Notes under the pieces: generated by a model | The model's input: the letters and a program-made list of their open reading frames with translations, nothing else | Databases searched by the model: none | What the model was told of the DNA's origin: nothing | Shown: one piece after another, positions 1 to 11,727 of the stretch | How the letters are laid out: each line of letters opens with the position of its first letter | Numbering within the stretch: position 1 is the first letter of the stretch | Position numbers and translations under genes: made by a program | Assembly: GCF_032854445.1 (NCBI RefSeq) | Contig: NC_088296.1 | Coordinates: 19,149,485 to 19,213,484, forward strand | From: Liolophura sinensis | Lineage: Eukaryota > Mollusca > Polyplacophora > Chitonida > Chitonidae | DNA: 64,000 bases | Direction of reading: 5' to 3'

Positions 1-368
1 GACGGAATCATGCAAAGGGAAGTAGTCAACAGTTTTCCATGATGTTGGAAAGACGAAAGGAATATTTTAGACGTATGAATGAAATAAGTGTTTAAATTGT
101 ACACCTTGTAAGTATTCAACTTGTGGATAATAAAATATGTATCTCAGTCTGCCTTCGTTTGCAGCTGTTCATGCAACGTGGTGATCTACTTAAAAACGAA
201 GAATATGCAGCTCATAGTCCCGAGTTAGGCGGAAATAGACATAAGTTGGAAGGAGAATGCCAGAGATTATTATACTTACAAGAGTATGCGATACCAACAA
301 GACATTTTGAGTAATTCAAGACCAATGAAGTCTAATAAGTTGCAATTAACTTTAGTGCATTTTTGTAC

Positions 369-545
369 CTAATTCTGCTTAAGTCATTGTGGTAGGTGGC
401 GTCCAATTTGCTACTATTTATGCATTTACACAAACAGTTAGAATAAAACCCTGAGGTAAATTGCCAAGAGCCGGTGTTTCACGGGCTTCGTGTGACCAGT
501 TGCCAGCTATCACACTGTCGTCGCGCTGCTCTGGTTTTATTGTAT
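369..545 (+). repeat. Unnamed interspersed repeat, copy 1 of 4 per unit
   Basis: Runs from CTAATTCTGCTTAAG through AATTTGCTACTATTTATGCA, CAGTTAGAATAAAACC and GTGTGACCAGTTGCCAGCTA to GCTCTGGTTTTA. Related copies in the same unit are at 2934-3105, 14925-15340 (split by the SINE) and inverted at 10044-10120. Confidence 0.6.
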
Positions 546-589
546 GTTCTGTACTTTTTAAATTATATCATATTCATTGCAAAACCGAA

Positions 590-870
590 GAAATTTATAG
601 TGAACTGACTAAACACAGTTGTTGTATTCAGTAATAACTTGTAAAATCGTCAAACACCACACAGGCTTCAAGGTGAGATATGTAAACACCATATGCTGAA
701 CCGTTCTATATATTGCTGTCCCAATCAGTATAATTTATAATGTGAAAATTGAAACTATCTGTCTTTTCTGTGAGAGACGAAAACGTATTTGTTTAAATAC
801 CAGTATAGGTCCAGATAACATCTACCATCTTAAGATTCTGGTTTCATTAAAATTTAGCAAATATACAGTA
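590..870 (-). mobile_element. Reverse-transcriptase fossil, YIDD family (unit 1, inverted)
   Basis: In scattered minus-strand frames the DNA gives LDLYW, then a degenerate FNFHIINY-like block, then NGSAYGVYISHLEA and a FDDF block. This is the order of the C-terminal part of the reverse transcriptase better preserved at 4216-4748. It is heavily frameshifted. Counterparts in units 2 and 3 are 23521-23801 and 46427-46707. Confidence 0.5.
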
Positions 871-1606
871 TATATCAAGCAACTCTTTATGAATGTGACT
901 ATGGAGAAATCAACTCTGGTATGATTAAGATTTTGATGAGAACAAGAAAGATAAGAGCATGTACTCTATCGGACAATTATGTTGCAAATGATATTAAACG
1001 ATTGTTAATATACATCTTAAATAATACAGTTAGAAAACTGCGCGGCACATACAATTGGATACAGTTTAAAAGTTTATATAAAATTTATATTCACACCTTT
1101 CCACGTAGACTTTGGAAGCTCTGAGTAGTTCCACATGCCTTTTCATCTGTGTTACATGCATCTGGAAGAAAAGAATACACGTAAAATCCATACTTAAGTA
1201 CTACTTACTTTAAAAAGACACCTTGCATCTCACACATTATTTGCAATAATGGGGGCGTCGCAAGAAAACTACACATTTGTACATGCTGCTTGTCATTCTC
1301 TTCTGTCATGGGTATATTTATCCATAATTTGCAGCAAATTCAACAATTTTCACATTCCCCGGGTTGCACGTCTTTGTTTTTCGATAAAAAAATGTCCCAG
1401 AAAGCATTTCCAGTCAACCACCCATGAGACACTGCGATCGTACAGGTAGATCCCTGCGATCTTAAAAAAGATGTACATTTAGACAAACAACTGGGCCAGT
1501 ATGCGGTGTATTCATTCGATGGATCAATGTGTATCACTAGAAAGGAAGTCCCTTGTATCCACGTGTATTTCCATCCATAATGACAGGGCTATTGATATCA
1601 ACTCAC

Positions 1607-1767
1607 CATATTCACACACCAACTTTAAAGAGGTACCACATCTGACTTGTTCCCATTTCCATTCATTGTCACTCTGACATAGGCGACCACATGTTAAGTA
1701 ATTTTTTCATATAAAAATAAATCTCAGGAGGCGGTACCTTCCAGGACCACATGTCTAACGGGTTGTC
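1607..1767 (-). pseudogene. Gene C exon 3: CTLD-1, C-terminal half, with two 1-base insertions
   Basis: The splice borders are intact (ATTGTAG acceptor, GTGAGT donor), but the exon is 161 nt. Against units 2 and 3 it has GGACCACATG for GGACACATG and a six-T run for five T. The net +2 shift removes the VCEY end from the frame. Confidence 0.65.
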
Positions 1768-3150
1768 CTACAATTAGAAAAAACACGGTTATAACTGTAA
1801 AGTGGTCCTGTTGATACATCTGTGACATGTTTCAAAAGGCCACTGGAAACCGACAAAACTGATGTTTTAAATATAGCCTATACATGTACATATCTATCCA
1901 GTTTGGATATACTGCAAAACAGGCTGGACATAGCTGTGTATTTAAGTCAATATACAGTGAAACTTTTATACCCTTAGACCTGTAATATGAGTTAATGTAT
2001 AATACAATATTAATGTAAACAATAGTTTACACATGCGTGTTGAGTAGCCCAGCATGCGCTGAAGTGTAAGACACGGACAATGAACCTGATATGCCAATGT
2101 GTTGGATTATTCATCAGACGTTATTGATCACCCGACATGTCTACGACTGGGCAGGTAGAGAGCTGAACTCTTCAGTCACCGCATGGAGGTTACAACACAG
2201 TTTTTAATATTCTGACTGCTACATGACCATGAAGTACTTTCCTAGCATTATCAATGATTCCTAAACGCCATAGAAGAAAGTGACCCCTTCTTCACGCATA
2301 AAAGAAGTTCAAAAATGTGTGGTACAATTATTGAACTCATGATTACGACTAGGAAAATAGCCTACTAATTCATGTCTTACCAATTTTTCTCTTTTTTTAC
2401 GAATGTAATTTCTGAGTCATGTTTGCGATATTGTTTATGCCACACATTTTACAAAATTACTGTCACTTTGATAAGTGTACATTCGCTCGTTATCATGTAT
2501 GGGTTTTTTGTATGTTACCGTTTGTTGACGCAAACAAACGGCGTGTCCGGTGAACAATCTTACGAAGCATGTTTGTGTATTTATTTCTCGGTTACAAGTC
2601 ATTACTGATATAAGTTACTCGATCATGAACTGTAGACATAATGAGCGAGTGCAGTAGAAATTATTGTAATTTCCTATGAAACACTTTGATGCAATGCTGT
2701 TCACATCGAAATAGACTGCCCAGGTTAACTGGATGGGACCCCGAACATAATTGCTGCTGTCCTGGGTCATTTGCGTCGCGCTAGAACGTTAACCTCCTCG
2801 TCCATGCCACCCCACCCCCAACCTCCCACCTCCACCCCTCTGTCCTTGAAGCGATGCATATAATCTACATGATAAGCCAACCACATAACTACATGTACCC
2901 TATCACTACATGTAGTCTACAGTTTTGTGTCTAATTCTGCTTAAGCCATGATGATAAGGGAAATGTAATTTGCTGCTATTCGAGCAGTTACATCAACAGC
3001 TAGAGTAAAACCCGAATTGATGTAAATTTCCAAGAGGTGGAATTTCACCAGTGAAGTGTGACCATTTGTCAACTATCGTACTCTCTTCGTTGTCATGGTT
3101 GTCCTGTTTATGCTGTACGTCCATATATATCTATATAACACAATTCATAC
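1768..3150. other. Intron within CTLD-1
   Basis: AT-rich sequence, a C-rich patch near 2800-2840 (CACCCCACCCCCAACCTCCC) and one unnamed repeat copy. Nothing else recognised. Counterparts are 24693-26074 and 47599-48991. Confidence 0.6.
2934..3105 (+). repeat. Unnamed interspersed repeat, copy 2
   Basis: Same order of blocks as 369-545, more diverged (TAGAGTAAAACCC, GTGTGACCATTTGTCAACTA). Lies in the intron just downstream of the first CTLD-1 exon. Confidence 0.55.
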
Positions 3151-3408
3151 CATCAGTCCACTTCCATCGGCCGGAAGCTGACAAATCTGACGCCCCGATC
3201 CAAGCACAGTTTTCGCCAACATGAGGGCTCAAAAATTGGGATAACGGTGCGTAAAGGTTGTCCGTTACCGTTTGTTGTGTGATTTTGGCCAACATTCCTC
3301 CATTCTGTTCACAAAAGGCTTTTGCATTTTTAAAGTCAGTCTCAGTAGCGGATATTTTATAAATCTTGCCTTTGTAGACATACTGGTTGCTATCGGCACT
3401 GCTGACAG
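3151..3408 (-). CDS. Gene C exon 2: CTLD-1, N-terminal half
   Basis: 258 nt, phase 1, fully open. Shows CEQNGGMLAKI, NCAWIGASD and WKWTDG between the TTTTCAG acceptor and the GTATGA donor. Confidence 0.83.
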
Positions 3409-4136
3409 CTGAAAATGTACCAATTAAATATTAGGAAGATGACGTGACATGTAGATATATTCACACATGTGCACATGCAGAAAACATGCTTTTAGAAAAA
3501 ATGACTAGCTTTAGGTCAAACAAATACAAATCCCAAGCAAGACTGATGTGAGCAAATTCGTGTTTGTGGAACTGTCTCTCTTCAAACAATGTGCGCGCTT
3601 GCATGCCACTTACATCACTGGTACGACTAGACAAACTTGACCTTTGGAGCCTAAGTGATACAAGTATTCTTGTCTAGACTAAGCTTTGCCTGTAGTGTCC
3701 TCTCGCCGAACCATTAAATCGGAAGTTAGCAAAAAACTCTTTTACGTATTTGTTAGAATAATGTTGTGTTTTCCTTGTTATCTAAAGAGAAAGCATGTGT
3801 TTAAAGTACCGTTAAATAAAATGTCGTAGCACAGCTAGAAAAAGAGATTTTTATTTTGTTTTCTGACATCACTTCCTGTCTCATCACAGTTGCTCTAGTG
3901 ATTTAGGCGTTTTTAATTTCTGTACAAGTTTTGCTAGTGGTAGCAATGATGCAATGTAATGCAGGAAGCGGCGCATACGCTATAAATAGTATGGTGGGCT
4001 TGTTATTTGCGATAAGCGCACATTTAGCACCGCCCTAGTTCCATTCTCGTATTCAAGAGAGGACATCCATGAGCTTGTCTATCCTAAGGAGGATTGAAAA
4101 TTGAAAAATGATTAACTTCAAGTAAAACACCAGCCG

Positions 4137-4206
4137 AGGTATTGTCGCCTAAAGAGGACTGTCGCACATAGGATTGTCGCACATTGCAAGAGGACTGTCG
4201 CACATA
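4137..4206. repeat. Short local repeat of GAGGACTGTCGCACATA
   Basis: The block GAGGACTGTCGCACATA and variants recur three to four times just before the plus-strand reverse-transcriptase fossil. Unit 3 has one fewer. Confidence 0.7.
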
Positions 4207-4215
4207 AATACGACT

Positions 4216-4748
4216 ATATGCAAAATTTACTTAAAAGTAATATCTTTAAAGCTCGATCCTTTTCATTTACCAAGCTGTATATTGATGATCTACTAGCGTT
4301 AAACAATCCCCATATTGATGAAGCTGGGAAGGAAACATATCCACCTATATTAGATTTACAATGAGACAACAAATAATCCTGATGGTACATCTTACTTGGA
4401 TGTATATCTGTACAAAGACGCACAAGGTCTCCTTTCACGCCGCCTTTACGACAAAAGGAATAATTTCAATCTTGATATTGTAAATTATCCTTATTTGGAT
4501 AGCAATATACAAAAGGGTCCTGCATATGGCGTATACATATTTTCCCTTGTAGCAATTGTCAGATCTTGCGTAAATTGTGATGACTTCAATCACAAGTTGT
4601 TTGTTCAAAAACTAGTTTGTCAAGGATACTCCATCAAACGCCTTCATTCTAAGTTTCTCAAATTTTACAATGAATATAACTCCCTCGTTGGCAGGTATGG
4701 ACAATGCGTTGAGAATCTCTGGCGATCTACAACGCGATCAACCACATA
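4216..4748 (+). mobile_element. Reverse-transcriptase fossil with YIDD box (unit 1)
   Basis: The plus strand encodes KARSFSFTKLYIDDLLALNN, the YxDD catalytic block of reverse transcriptases. After a stop and a frame change it continues with SYLDVYLYKDAQG, LYDKRNNF, YPYLDSNI, AYGVYI and LVCQGYS..RLHSKF. That order and spacing match the C-terminal half of a retroelement reverse transcriptase common in marine invertebrates. It may be related to Penelope-like elements, but I am not sure of the clade. No intact element, ends or endonuclease is visible. Confidence 0.65.
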
Positions 4749-6589
4749 GACGGAGTTTATGGGACCTATCGCGTACATGGGGGTTTAACAACATAGATGG
4801 CGCTGGTTGACCAGTGTAACCGTCTATCTTGTATGTCATGTGAAACATCATAAATGGCGCCTCTTGTAGCATGAGATCATTACATATTAACGGGAAAGAC
4901 GTAATCATCCGTTTCTTTCGAATCACAATCTGTTCGGTCAAGGTCATAATTTTCGAACTGTATCTCATACCGCTTAACCGAGGTGTGGGGGACCATGAAG
5001 GTAGCCATGCTCATTACATCTGCATGATGCCTTTATGAACAGTTGCAATCAAATCGCGATTGAGATACCTTATTTAGTTGTTATTTGACATGGAACTCCT
5101 TCACGGACTACGAATTTGAACTTTGATATGGAATTCATGCCAGGAACATCCACTGTCTACCCGGCATCATTGAAAACTGATGACCACTTCTCTCTTTTGT
5201 GCTACCGGCTTTATTTCCTATCTATATGATTTCTTTCATACCTTTGTCTTTGGGAGCTACTGTTAAACGTTGATTTGTAAATCGATCTTGCGATTATTGA
5301 CTTGGAACGCCCTTTAAGGACTACGAATGGTATATGCTTGTCGGACATGACACTCATATTTTTACACCAGATAGATTATACGTTCATGGAATTTTTTATT
5401 AAAACAATTATTGCTAGTTTGGAGAATTGATTTTATCCCCATGCTTATTACTATAATTATTCCACGCCTGAAGGCTAAGCGAGGACGATGGGAGTTCCTC
5501 CTTTTAGGTCTTAGTTGCGACTTGACCCAGGATTAACTCTCAATCTACCGCTCCCGAAGAGGCAGGATGTAATTTGGTGTATAGTATAAAATAGTCATTG
5601 AGTTTGTCTTCAAAGAAATCTGTACCAGACCTTCTTCAGAACTTATTCTTCATCATCAGTCATGAGGTATTACTTTTGTCTTTAGCTTCGCCGAGTCCCC
5701 TCTCTTGTCATGAGTCAATAAATTTTAAAAAACAAAGGCTTATCTTAATAAATTTTAAGTCAATCTTTATTCTTATACATGAGCGTACGTCACTTTCATC
5801 GCGATCATCACTGCATTGAAACAACAACAACGTCTACAGTATACGACAATGCATATTTAGGCTAAACGTAAGTAGACTATGGGATTAAATGGATTTGCTA
5901 ATTTATTTTAAGTGGATGGAATATAGTGATTAAATACATGAAACAAATAAGTAAGCAGAGGACACATACGTAACTTACCAGCGGCCTTATAAAAAAGTGT
6001 GCATCATTCAAGGGGAGCAACTCGTGTATTTAATTGTTACAACAATTGTACACATGCGTGTAGTTTTTTATTCAATTTTAATGAGCAGAATCTCAAATAC
6101 TCACGTCTTTAACTTTTGCATAGCATAAGACACTAAAAGGGTGCTGTTATTTAGCAATCAATGTATGTAATCTATACGATGACGCCGTCAACTAATAAGG
6201 TAAATAATCGTAAAGCGAATTACCAAAGTGAGGCTAAACACAAATTACCAAAGAACTAAGATAGTATATAAAGTACAAAAATAGGACGGAATCATACAAA
6301 GAGAAGCGGTTAACAGTTTTCAATGATGTATAAAAGACGCAAGGTATGTTCTAGGCGACTGAGTAAAATGAGTATTCAAATTGTGTACCTTGCCAAAATA
6401 TCAGTTGTCGAGAACAAAATGTGTACCTCAGTTGGGCTTTAGTTGTAACTTTTCATATATCCAAGGTGTCGATCTGATTCAAAACGATGAATATTGCGCC
6501 CTAATTCCGAGTTAAGCGGAATTAGACACAATCACGAAGCAGAGCGCCAGAGATACTGAACACTCTGTCAATATTTACATACAAGAGAA

Positions 6590-7015
6590 TTGTGCTCATA
6601 GTAAATTTAGTGAAGACGTTTGATGGAATAACCTTGACACACTAGGTTTTGCAGTAATAGCTTGTGATATTGATTATAATCGTCACAAGCATTATGTAAC
6701 AAATGCTACAAAGCCAGATATGTACACGACAAAATGCAGAACCGTTCGGTATATTGTTGTCTCAATAAGGATAATATACAATGCCAAAATTCAAACCATC
6801 ACTATTGTCGTGAAACCTACGAGAGAGGAAACCCTTTTGCTCTTTGTACATATAAGGTCCAGATAAGATATACTGTAGTGGGAGTCTGTGCTTTCCTATA
6901 AATCTAACGACGGTTGGTAAATATCTTTCACAGCCTTTGCTATATATGGATTGTGTAAAGTCAGCAGATCATCAGTATACGGTTTAGTTAATGAGAAAGA
7001 TCGTGCCAGGTACGG
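6590..7015 (-). mobile_element. Second inverted reverse-transcriptase fossil (unit 1)
   Basis: The minus strand reads YLARSFSLTKPYTDDLLTLHN (YTDD in place of YIDD), then ISYLDL, and in other frames FGIVYYPY, NNIPNGS and GYSIKR. This is the same family as 4216-4748 but in the opposite direction and more decayed. Confidence 0.55.
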
Positions 7016-7770
7016 ATTACACCTTCATCGTTTCTACATATAGTCACACTCATATGAGAACAGGTATAGGGCGGCCAACAGAGCGAGGGGGGTAGGGCAT
7101 AAATTGTAGCCATCGGAATACATATACACTGTTGTGATATTATTTCTCCGAATTTCACATAGATGTTATTATTGAGAAATTCAAGCAACTCGATGAAGAT
7201 GAAAACATCATTTGAATGGTAACTCTAGTATGTAGAAGACCTGAAGAAGGCTTTGTTGCCTCTGACATTAATGTAGTGCTGTTGTGCAGTTCAAAAAAAA
7301 TAAGTGTAATTAAGTGCGTTAAGTGTAAGGGATTCTTAAAAGCTCCAAACGTCTCACTAAAAAAACGAGAATCTCAAATACACGTACAGTATAAGGACGT
7401 CGTTACTTGGTATTTCTCCACTATGTGTACTATATCTTTCTGGAAATATGACATGATGTGTGTACATATACCAAGTACCAAATCTTGTGATAGTCTTGTG
7501 GCAGGACGAGTCTATGCCGCCAACTATCTCTAAACTATTAGTACTGACCGCCGGGCAAGCCAGCAACAAGTACCGTTTGTAAAGTTCTTGGTATGACACG
7601 ACTAGTTGCTAACATCTAATTGAATGTCTGTTCCTAAATGAAGCAAAGTTATCGACTGTAATGTCTTTGTGGTTTTTATAAGTTGGGGTTTAAGTTTTTG
7701 TCCCTCATTAATTGAGTCTGTATATTGTTATGTATTTATAAATAATAAATAATCAGTATACCCTACTCAG

Positions 7771-7831
7771 GCTTGAGCGAGCTATTCCAGAAGATAACAA
7801 TCATCACACAGACGTGCAACGTGGAGCCCAT
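7771..7831 (-). pseudogene. Second signal exon of gene C, splice donor lost
   Basis: Same exon as 30762-30702, with the same peptide and the same C in place of the donor G (C|CTGAGT). Units 1 and 2 share the lesion, so it predates their separation or was spread by conversion. Confidence 0.5.
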
Positions 7832-8255
7832 TTTAGCGCTCGGCCATAGATAATTCAAAAGGGACACGTCCTTGCCTTTTTCTATGAGACTGCGGGAGAC
7901 AAGGTTTTTATGAGGCGAATGCAGTGTGTGTGCGGAGCCCAGACCTCAGTATAGACTGTGGTGCAGTATCGATAGATACAGATAAGATTAAACCTTTGAA
8001 ACCGTAAACGTTACATAATTGTAAACAAATTGATATCGGGAATATGCTTGTTTGCTTTGGGTGAAACTAAAGGTTTGGCAAGTTGCTAGAAACTGCATAG
8101 ATGAAACACTTCAGACGTAAGACTAGTCTGTACTCATTCTACGGTATTGTGAAAAAACGTTGGGGTTACTAATGAAGGTGGTAATAGAGTTACAAAAATG
8201 GTGTAAAATGATCGCGGTTAGCTGTTTGCTGTAGTAGTCACTGACAGGAATCCTA

Positions 8256-8350
8256 TTTTTTTTTTTAAATTTATTTGTCTACTTATTTCCAGGGGCAGAC
8301 CATACATGGGGGTCTGCACCTGTTTACAATTACGTTAAAGTAATTCGGCA
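8256..8350 (-). repeat. Retroposon-like 3' end with an 11/12 bp hairpin
   Basis: On the minus strand, CAGGTGCAGACC and GGTCTGCCCCTG form a hairpin with one mismatch and a short loop, followed by GGAAATAAGTAGACAAATAAA and an A run. The layout resembles the 3' end of an inserted RNA copy. It is kept at 31190-31270 and 54095-54180. Confidence 0.4.
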
Positions 8351-8539
8351 CAACGTTACAAGGCGCTGAATCATATACAATTCGCTAATGTTGATTAAAT
8401 GAAGACTATCTAGGAACTCTAATTTTAGGAACAGTCTATTTTAACAGTCTGAACTGTTCTGACTGGATGATGAAGTCGAAAATAGGATATGTCCTGACAG
8501 ACACGCATCCGATAAGGCATTACAGAAAGTGCGGGAGGA

Positions 8540-8559
8540 GGGGGGGGGGGGGGGGGGGG
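8540..8559. repeat. Poly(G) tract, 20 G in unit 1
   Basis: The same place has 6 G in unit 2 (near 31472) and 3 G in unit 3 (near 54366). Confidence 0.9.
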
Positions 8560-8981
8560 CGTTACTTGTGGGGAAGTGCATATAATACTGTGTTCACAGC
8601 GTGCATGCTATCACTTTTTTAGGCAAACCTACCAGGTGGCTGACAGTTATATTGCTGTAAATCGACACCTTGTTGAACGTCCTCCTACCCATGATGGGAT
8701 TTGAACAATTGTGTTAGAATCCTGTGGATGACTGGATGTTACGGTATCAACCCCCATAACATTATCATTTAAGCCCTAAAGATAAACTGAGCCAAGCTCC
8801 AGCATTCAAAATACTTCTCTGTCACAGATATTCCATTCGACATCGGAGCCAAAATCTTCTGAAGAACGATAAATTACGCATATTACTTGAATGCTGAAGT
8901 TGTCCAATCATCACCCGAGAAATCAAAATGTTTTTATATTAGCAGTTGTGTCTTCCTAGTAAATGTGGCAGCAATACTTAC

Positions 8982-9042
8982 ATTCCACAAGCGTATTCCA
9001 GAAGATGACAACCATCAGACAGGCGTGCAGCGTCAAACACAT
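8982..9042 (-). CDS. Gene C exon 1: signal peptide
   Basis: 61 nt, ATG at 9042, donor GTAAGT. Same hydrophobic core as gene A exon 1. Confidence 0.62.
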
Positions 9043-10043
9043 TTTAGGGCCGCAGCCATATACCGTCGATAATTCCACAGACTTGTGTACTTGTCGTTGT
9101 TAGGGCAATTGTTGGACAGTAATGATATCTTAGGTTAAAAACTTCAGCGGCGTAACATAACAAATCAATAAAACGCGCGCTTACATCGTAGCAGAAAACA
9201 ACAGGACGACAACGTTGGCAAGTTGACAAATATGTTAAGCCCTATATAGTGCTGTGTAAATACTATTACTGATAGCGTCATACTGTATGGCTCATACTTT
9301 AAAGAAACCCTTGCAACTGTATATAGTCTTTTTCTTTTACCCAGTCGACTATATTCAGCTGTGCGTAAAATCAGTCATACTGGCAATCAAAATTGCGGTT
9401 AGTCAGTGACACGTAACAACACAAGCCATATACAGCAATTCCTATTCTGGAATGTATAGTGTTAAACTCCGGAAACCTTGTTTCGACACAAGGAAATCAT
9501 TACGCGAGGAAATTCTGTTGTAAAAAATAATGTAGTCTGTTCGCCGAGAGAGTAGTGTAGTTGTGTTACTGAGCATGTTGGTGCAACGATTATAAAACAA
9601 ATTACTCACCACGCCTATTGCCCATCACGCCACTGGTTTCTGAATAATTATAACGTCACTCGATGAAATGACTTCTTGGTGTCAAAAGCACATTTAAGAA
9701 GTTATCAATTAGAAAAAGTATTATAACTGCCTTTTCCTAAGAATTATATAGACGTATCAGTGTGCAGAGCTTGTGTTGTTACAAATCACTAAGGAAAGGC
9801 AAAGTGCCCCTTATATTATATGTTTTTCAAAATTCTATCAAGTTAACAAATTCTCCATTACCATCTGTTATATTTCGTTTATACTTTAATTTCTTTTAAG
9901 CCAGTTATTAATAGAAATCGTCGCATTTTTTTATTGCACTATAAAATACGCACATCATAGAATAAATGCAGAGCAGCGACAATAGCAAATAGCCTTAATA
10001 TCATCGTCAACCGATTACTGTCGCATATTCTGACGACTACACA

Positions 10044-10120
10044 CCATAGAGAGTAAAACCAGATCAGTGACAAAAGTGTGATAGTTGACGAATGTTCCAT
10101 GGCTTAAGCAGAATTGGATG
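10044..10120 (-). repeat. Unnamed interspersed repeat, inverted short copy
   Basis: On the minus strand, CCAATTCTGCTTAAGCCATG, then TCGTCAACTATCACACTTTT and CTGGTTTTACTCTCTATGG. Counterparts are at 32937-33013 and 55632-55709, the last of which abuts the Tc1 fragment. Confidence 0.5.
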
Positions 10121-10929
10121 AAAAATAATAAAGTGGTGTTAATTCCATCTGGAAGTTCACTGCTCTAGAATTCCCCAAAATGCTGAGTTGTCATCATATT
10201 CAATATGCCATGACATTAGGGCATGCGTACTTTGTATACATACACAAAAATAGACTGCAGTCCTGCATGGATGTTATATATGTACCCATGTATGTCATAT
10301 TTTGACATGTATGTATCTTTTGGTACACACAAAGATAAAACTTCCATAAACTTGTGTCTACATACATATATTTCACTTAGCCACTGATATTTAATCGCAC
10401 GAAGTCGGTAAGCGAGAGATATTTTGTGAATATCATTATATTGTTATAGGGCTATCTAGAAGTCGATTAACAGTCTAAAGCAAAACATCTTGAGGGGCAA
10501 ATAGCTTAGCAGGAGTTAACAAATTTCTTGAAAACTGTCAAAAATAGATAAAAAATCCTGGAATTGATGGATTTGCTGTTGAATACTATTCAATATGTTG
10601 TAACGATATATGACATTTAGGGTCAGAGCTGCAAGATGCTTTTCATAAATGAAAAAAATGTCCTCTTCACAAAACAGGGAGTAATAACATGTCTTCGAAA
10701 CTTTAATAAACCGAAGGATTTTTTGAAAAAAAAAACTGGCGGCCAATAACTTTACTAAATCTTAATTACAAATAAATTAGTTCCTGTGTTGTAGATACAA
10801 TGTGTATTATGTAAGGTTATTTAAGAGGATCAGAAAGGTTTCTTTTCAGAAAGATATATTGACAAAAATATTCGTCTAATTTAAGATGTTATGTTTGAAA
10901 TATTGAATAGTGAAATCTTGAGGATGCGC

Positions 10930-11260
10930 CCGTCCATTGACTGAAAATGCATTAGACTCCGTGTCATGGAAGCTTATTCAACAAATGATGGAAACATTGG
11001 GGTTTGGTAATGACTTTTAAAGATGGATAGATATTAGAAGATAGTTGTATACTACAAATTTTGAATATATCCTCTGCAGTCTTAATCAGTACAAGTTGTA
11101 GACAAGAAAATCCGATTTCGCCGCATTGTTATAGGAAACAATGAAAAAATAAAGGGTTTTGAATGTAAACGGAATGGGAAATAAATTCAGTCAATTTGAC
11201 GGTACTCAATTTATTGTGGACTGATTCCAAAACACCTTGGAAGAATCATGAAACTACCTA
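10930..11260 (+). mobile_element. Degenerate LINE reverse-transcriptase fragment (unit 1)
   Basis: The plus strand reads LDSVSWKLIQQMMETLGFGN, a stop, and RWIDI. This matches the block after the first catalytic Asp region of LINE reverse transcriptases (FDSV-W...FGFG...WI). Further on, LNVNGMGNKFSQFDGTQFI matches the block that normally holds A/YADD, here reduced to FDG. Many stops are present. Direction is plus, opposite to the lectin genes. Confidence 0.55.
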
Positions 11261-11727
11261 AATCTTTATTATATATATATTCAGGAATATAAATCAATAA
11301 AGAAAAATGAAAGCAGTGTGGTAGGTCTCTTTGTATGGGTGCAATCTAATGCAGACTTAAAGCGAGACTGCATGAAGGAGCTAACCATATTTCAGTGAAA
11401 ATAATTGACAAATAATGTCGATTTCAACTAAACATCGGGATAAATTAAATACAATAAAAAAAACCTTTTTGGACAGTAACGCTGGACGTTTGGGAAGCTA
11501 TAAGGTATGTAAAGAATAAACAAATGTATAAATATGCGAGTAGGGGGTGAAAGTGTGGCCGCAAAGACGCATCCTCAAAATTGTTTTGCTGGACCCGCTT
11601 CGAGGACTCGATAGTGCTTTGCAGTAAGGTATTTTTTGTATTTATTAATTTACAAACCGCAAATTGGATGCGTTCCAATGTCACCTGTTTTTCATACCCT
11701 AGAGGAGGCTTTTGCGGCAAAGGTGTT

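Larger units (their letters stand above)
1..1606. other. Intron of gene C (CTLD-1 to CTLD-2); no exon seen
   Basis: Holds the inverted reverse-transcriptase fossil and one unnamed repeat copy. Short open frames on both strands (for example 123-314) are identical in all three units, but so is the non-coding DNA around them, so they show no sign of coding constraint. The matching stretches 22932-24533 and 45838-47439 hold the same. Confidence 0.6.
3409..7770. other. Long first intron of gene C
   Basis: Holds two reverse-transcriptase fossils in opposite directions. A direct repeat (GGACTACGAAT at 5106 and 5318) sits ~212 bp apart, between which unit 3 has a deletion. Also present is a 3'-UTR-like stretch with CCTGAAGAAGGC at 7240. 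No lectin exon seen. Counterparts are 26333-30701 and 49250-53584. Confidence 0.55.
1607..9042 (-). pseudogene. Gene C: 5' half of a third CTLD gene, frameshifted in CTLD-1
   Basis: Three exons are visible: signal 9042-8982, CTLD-1a 3408-3151 and CTLD-1b 1767-1607. CTLD-2, the hinge and PAN would lie left of the window. CTLD-1b is 161 nt instead of 159 because of two separate one-base insertions (an extra T in a T run and an extra C), so the frame is lost in its first third and not recovered. Neighbouring non-coding DNA shows many similar one-base differences, so the break may be a consensus error rather than a real mutation. I therefore hold the pseudogene call loosely. Confidence 0.5.

Noticed and set aside
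123-314. 63-codon plus-strand frame identical in all three units (also 23054-23245, 45960-46151)
   Set aside because: The flanking non-coding DNA is just as conserved between units, so identity is not evidence of coding. It overlaps retroelement-derived sequence and has no recognised motif.
7216-7533. 105-codon plus-strand frame
   Set aside because: Broken in unit 2 by small indels and stops, with no known domain. The CCTGAAGAAGGC context looks like the untranslated end of an old retroelement.
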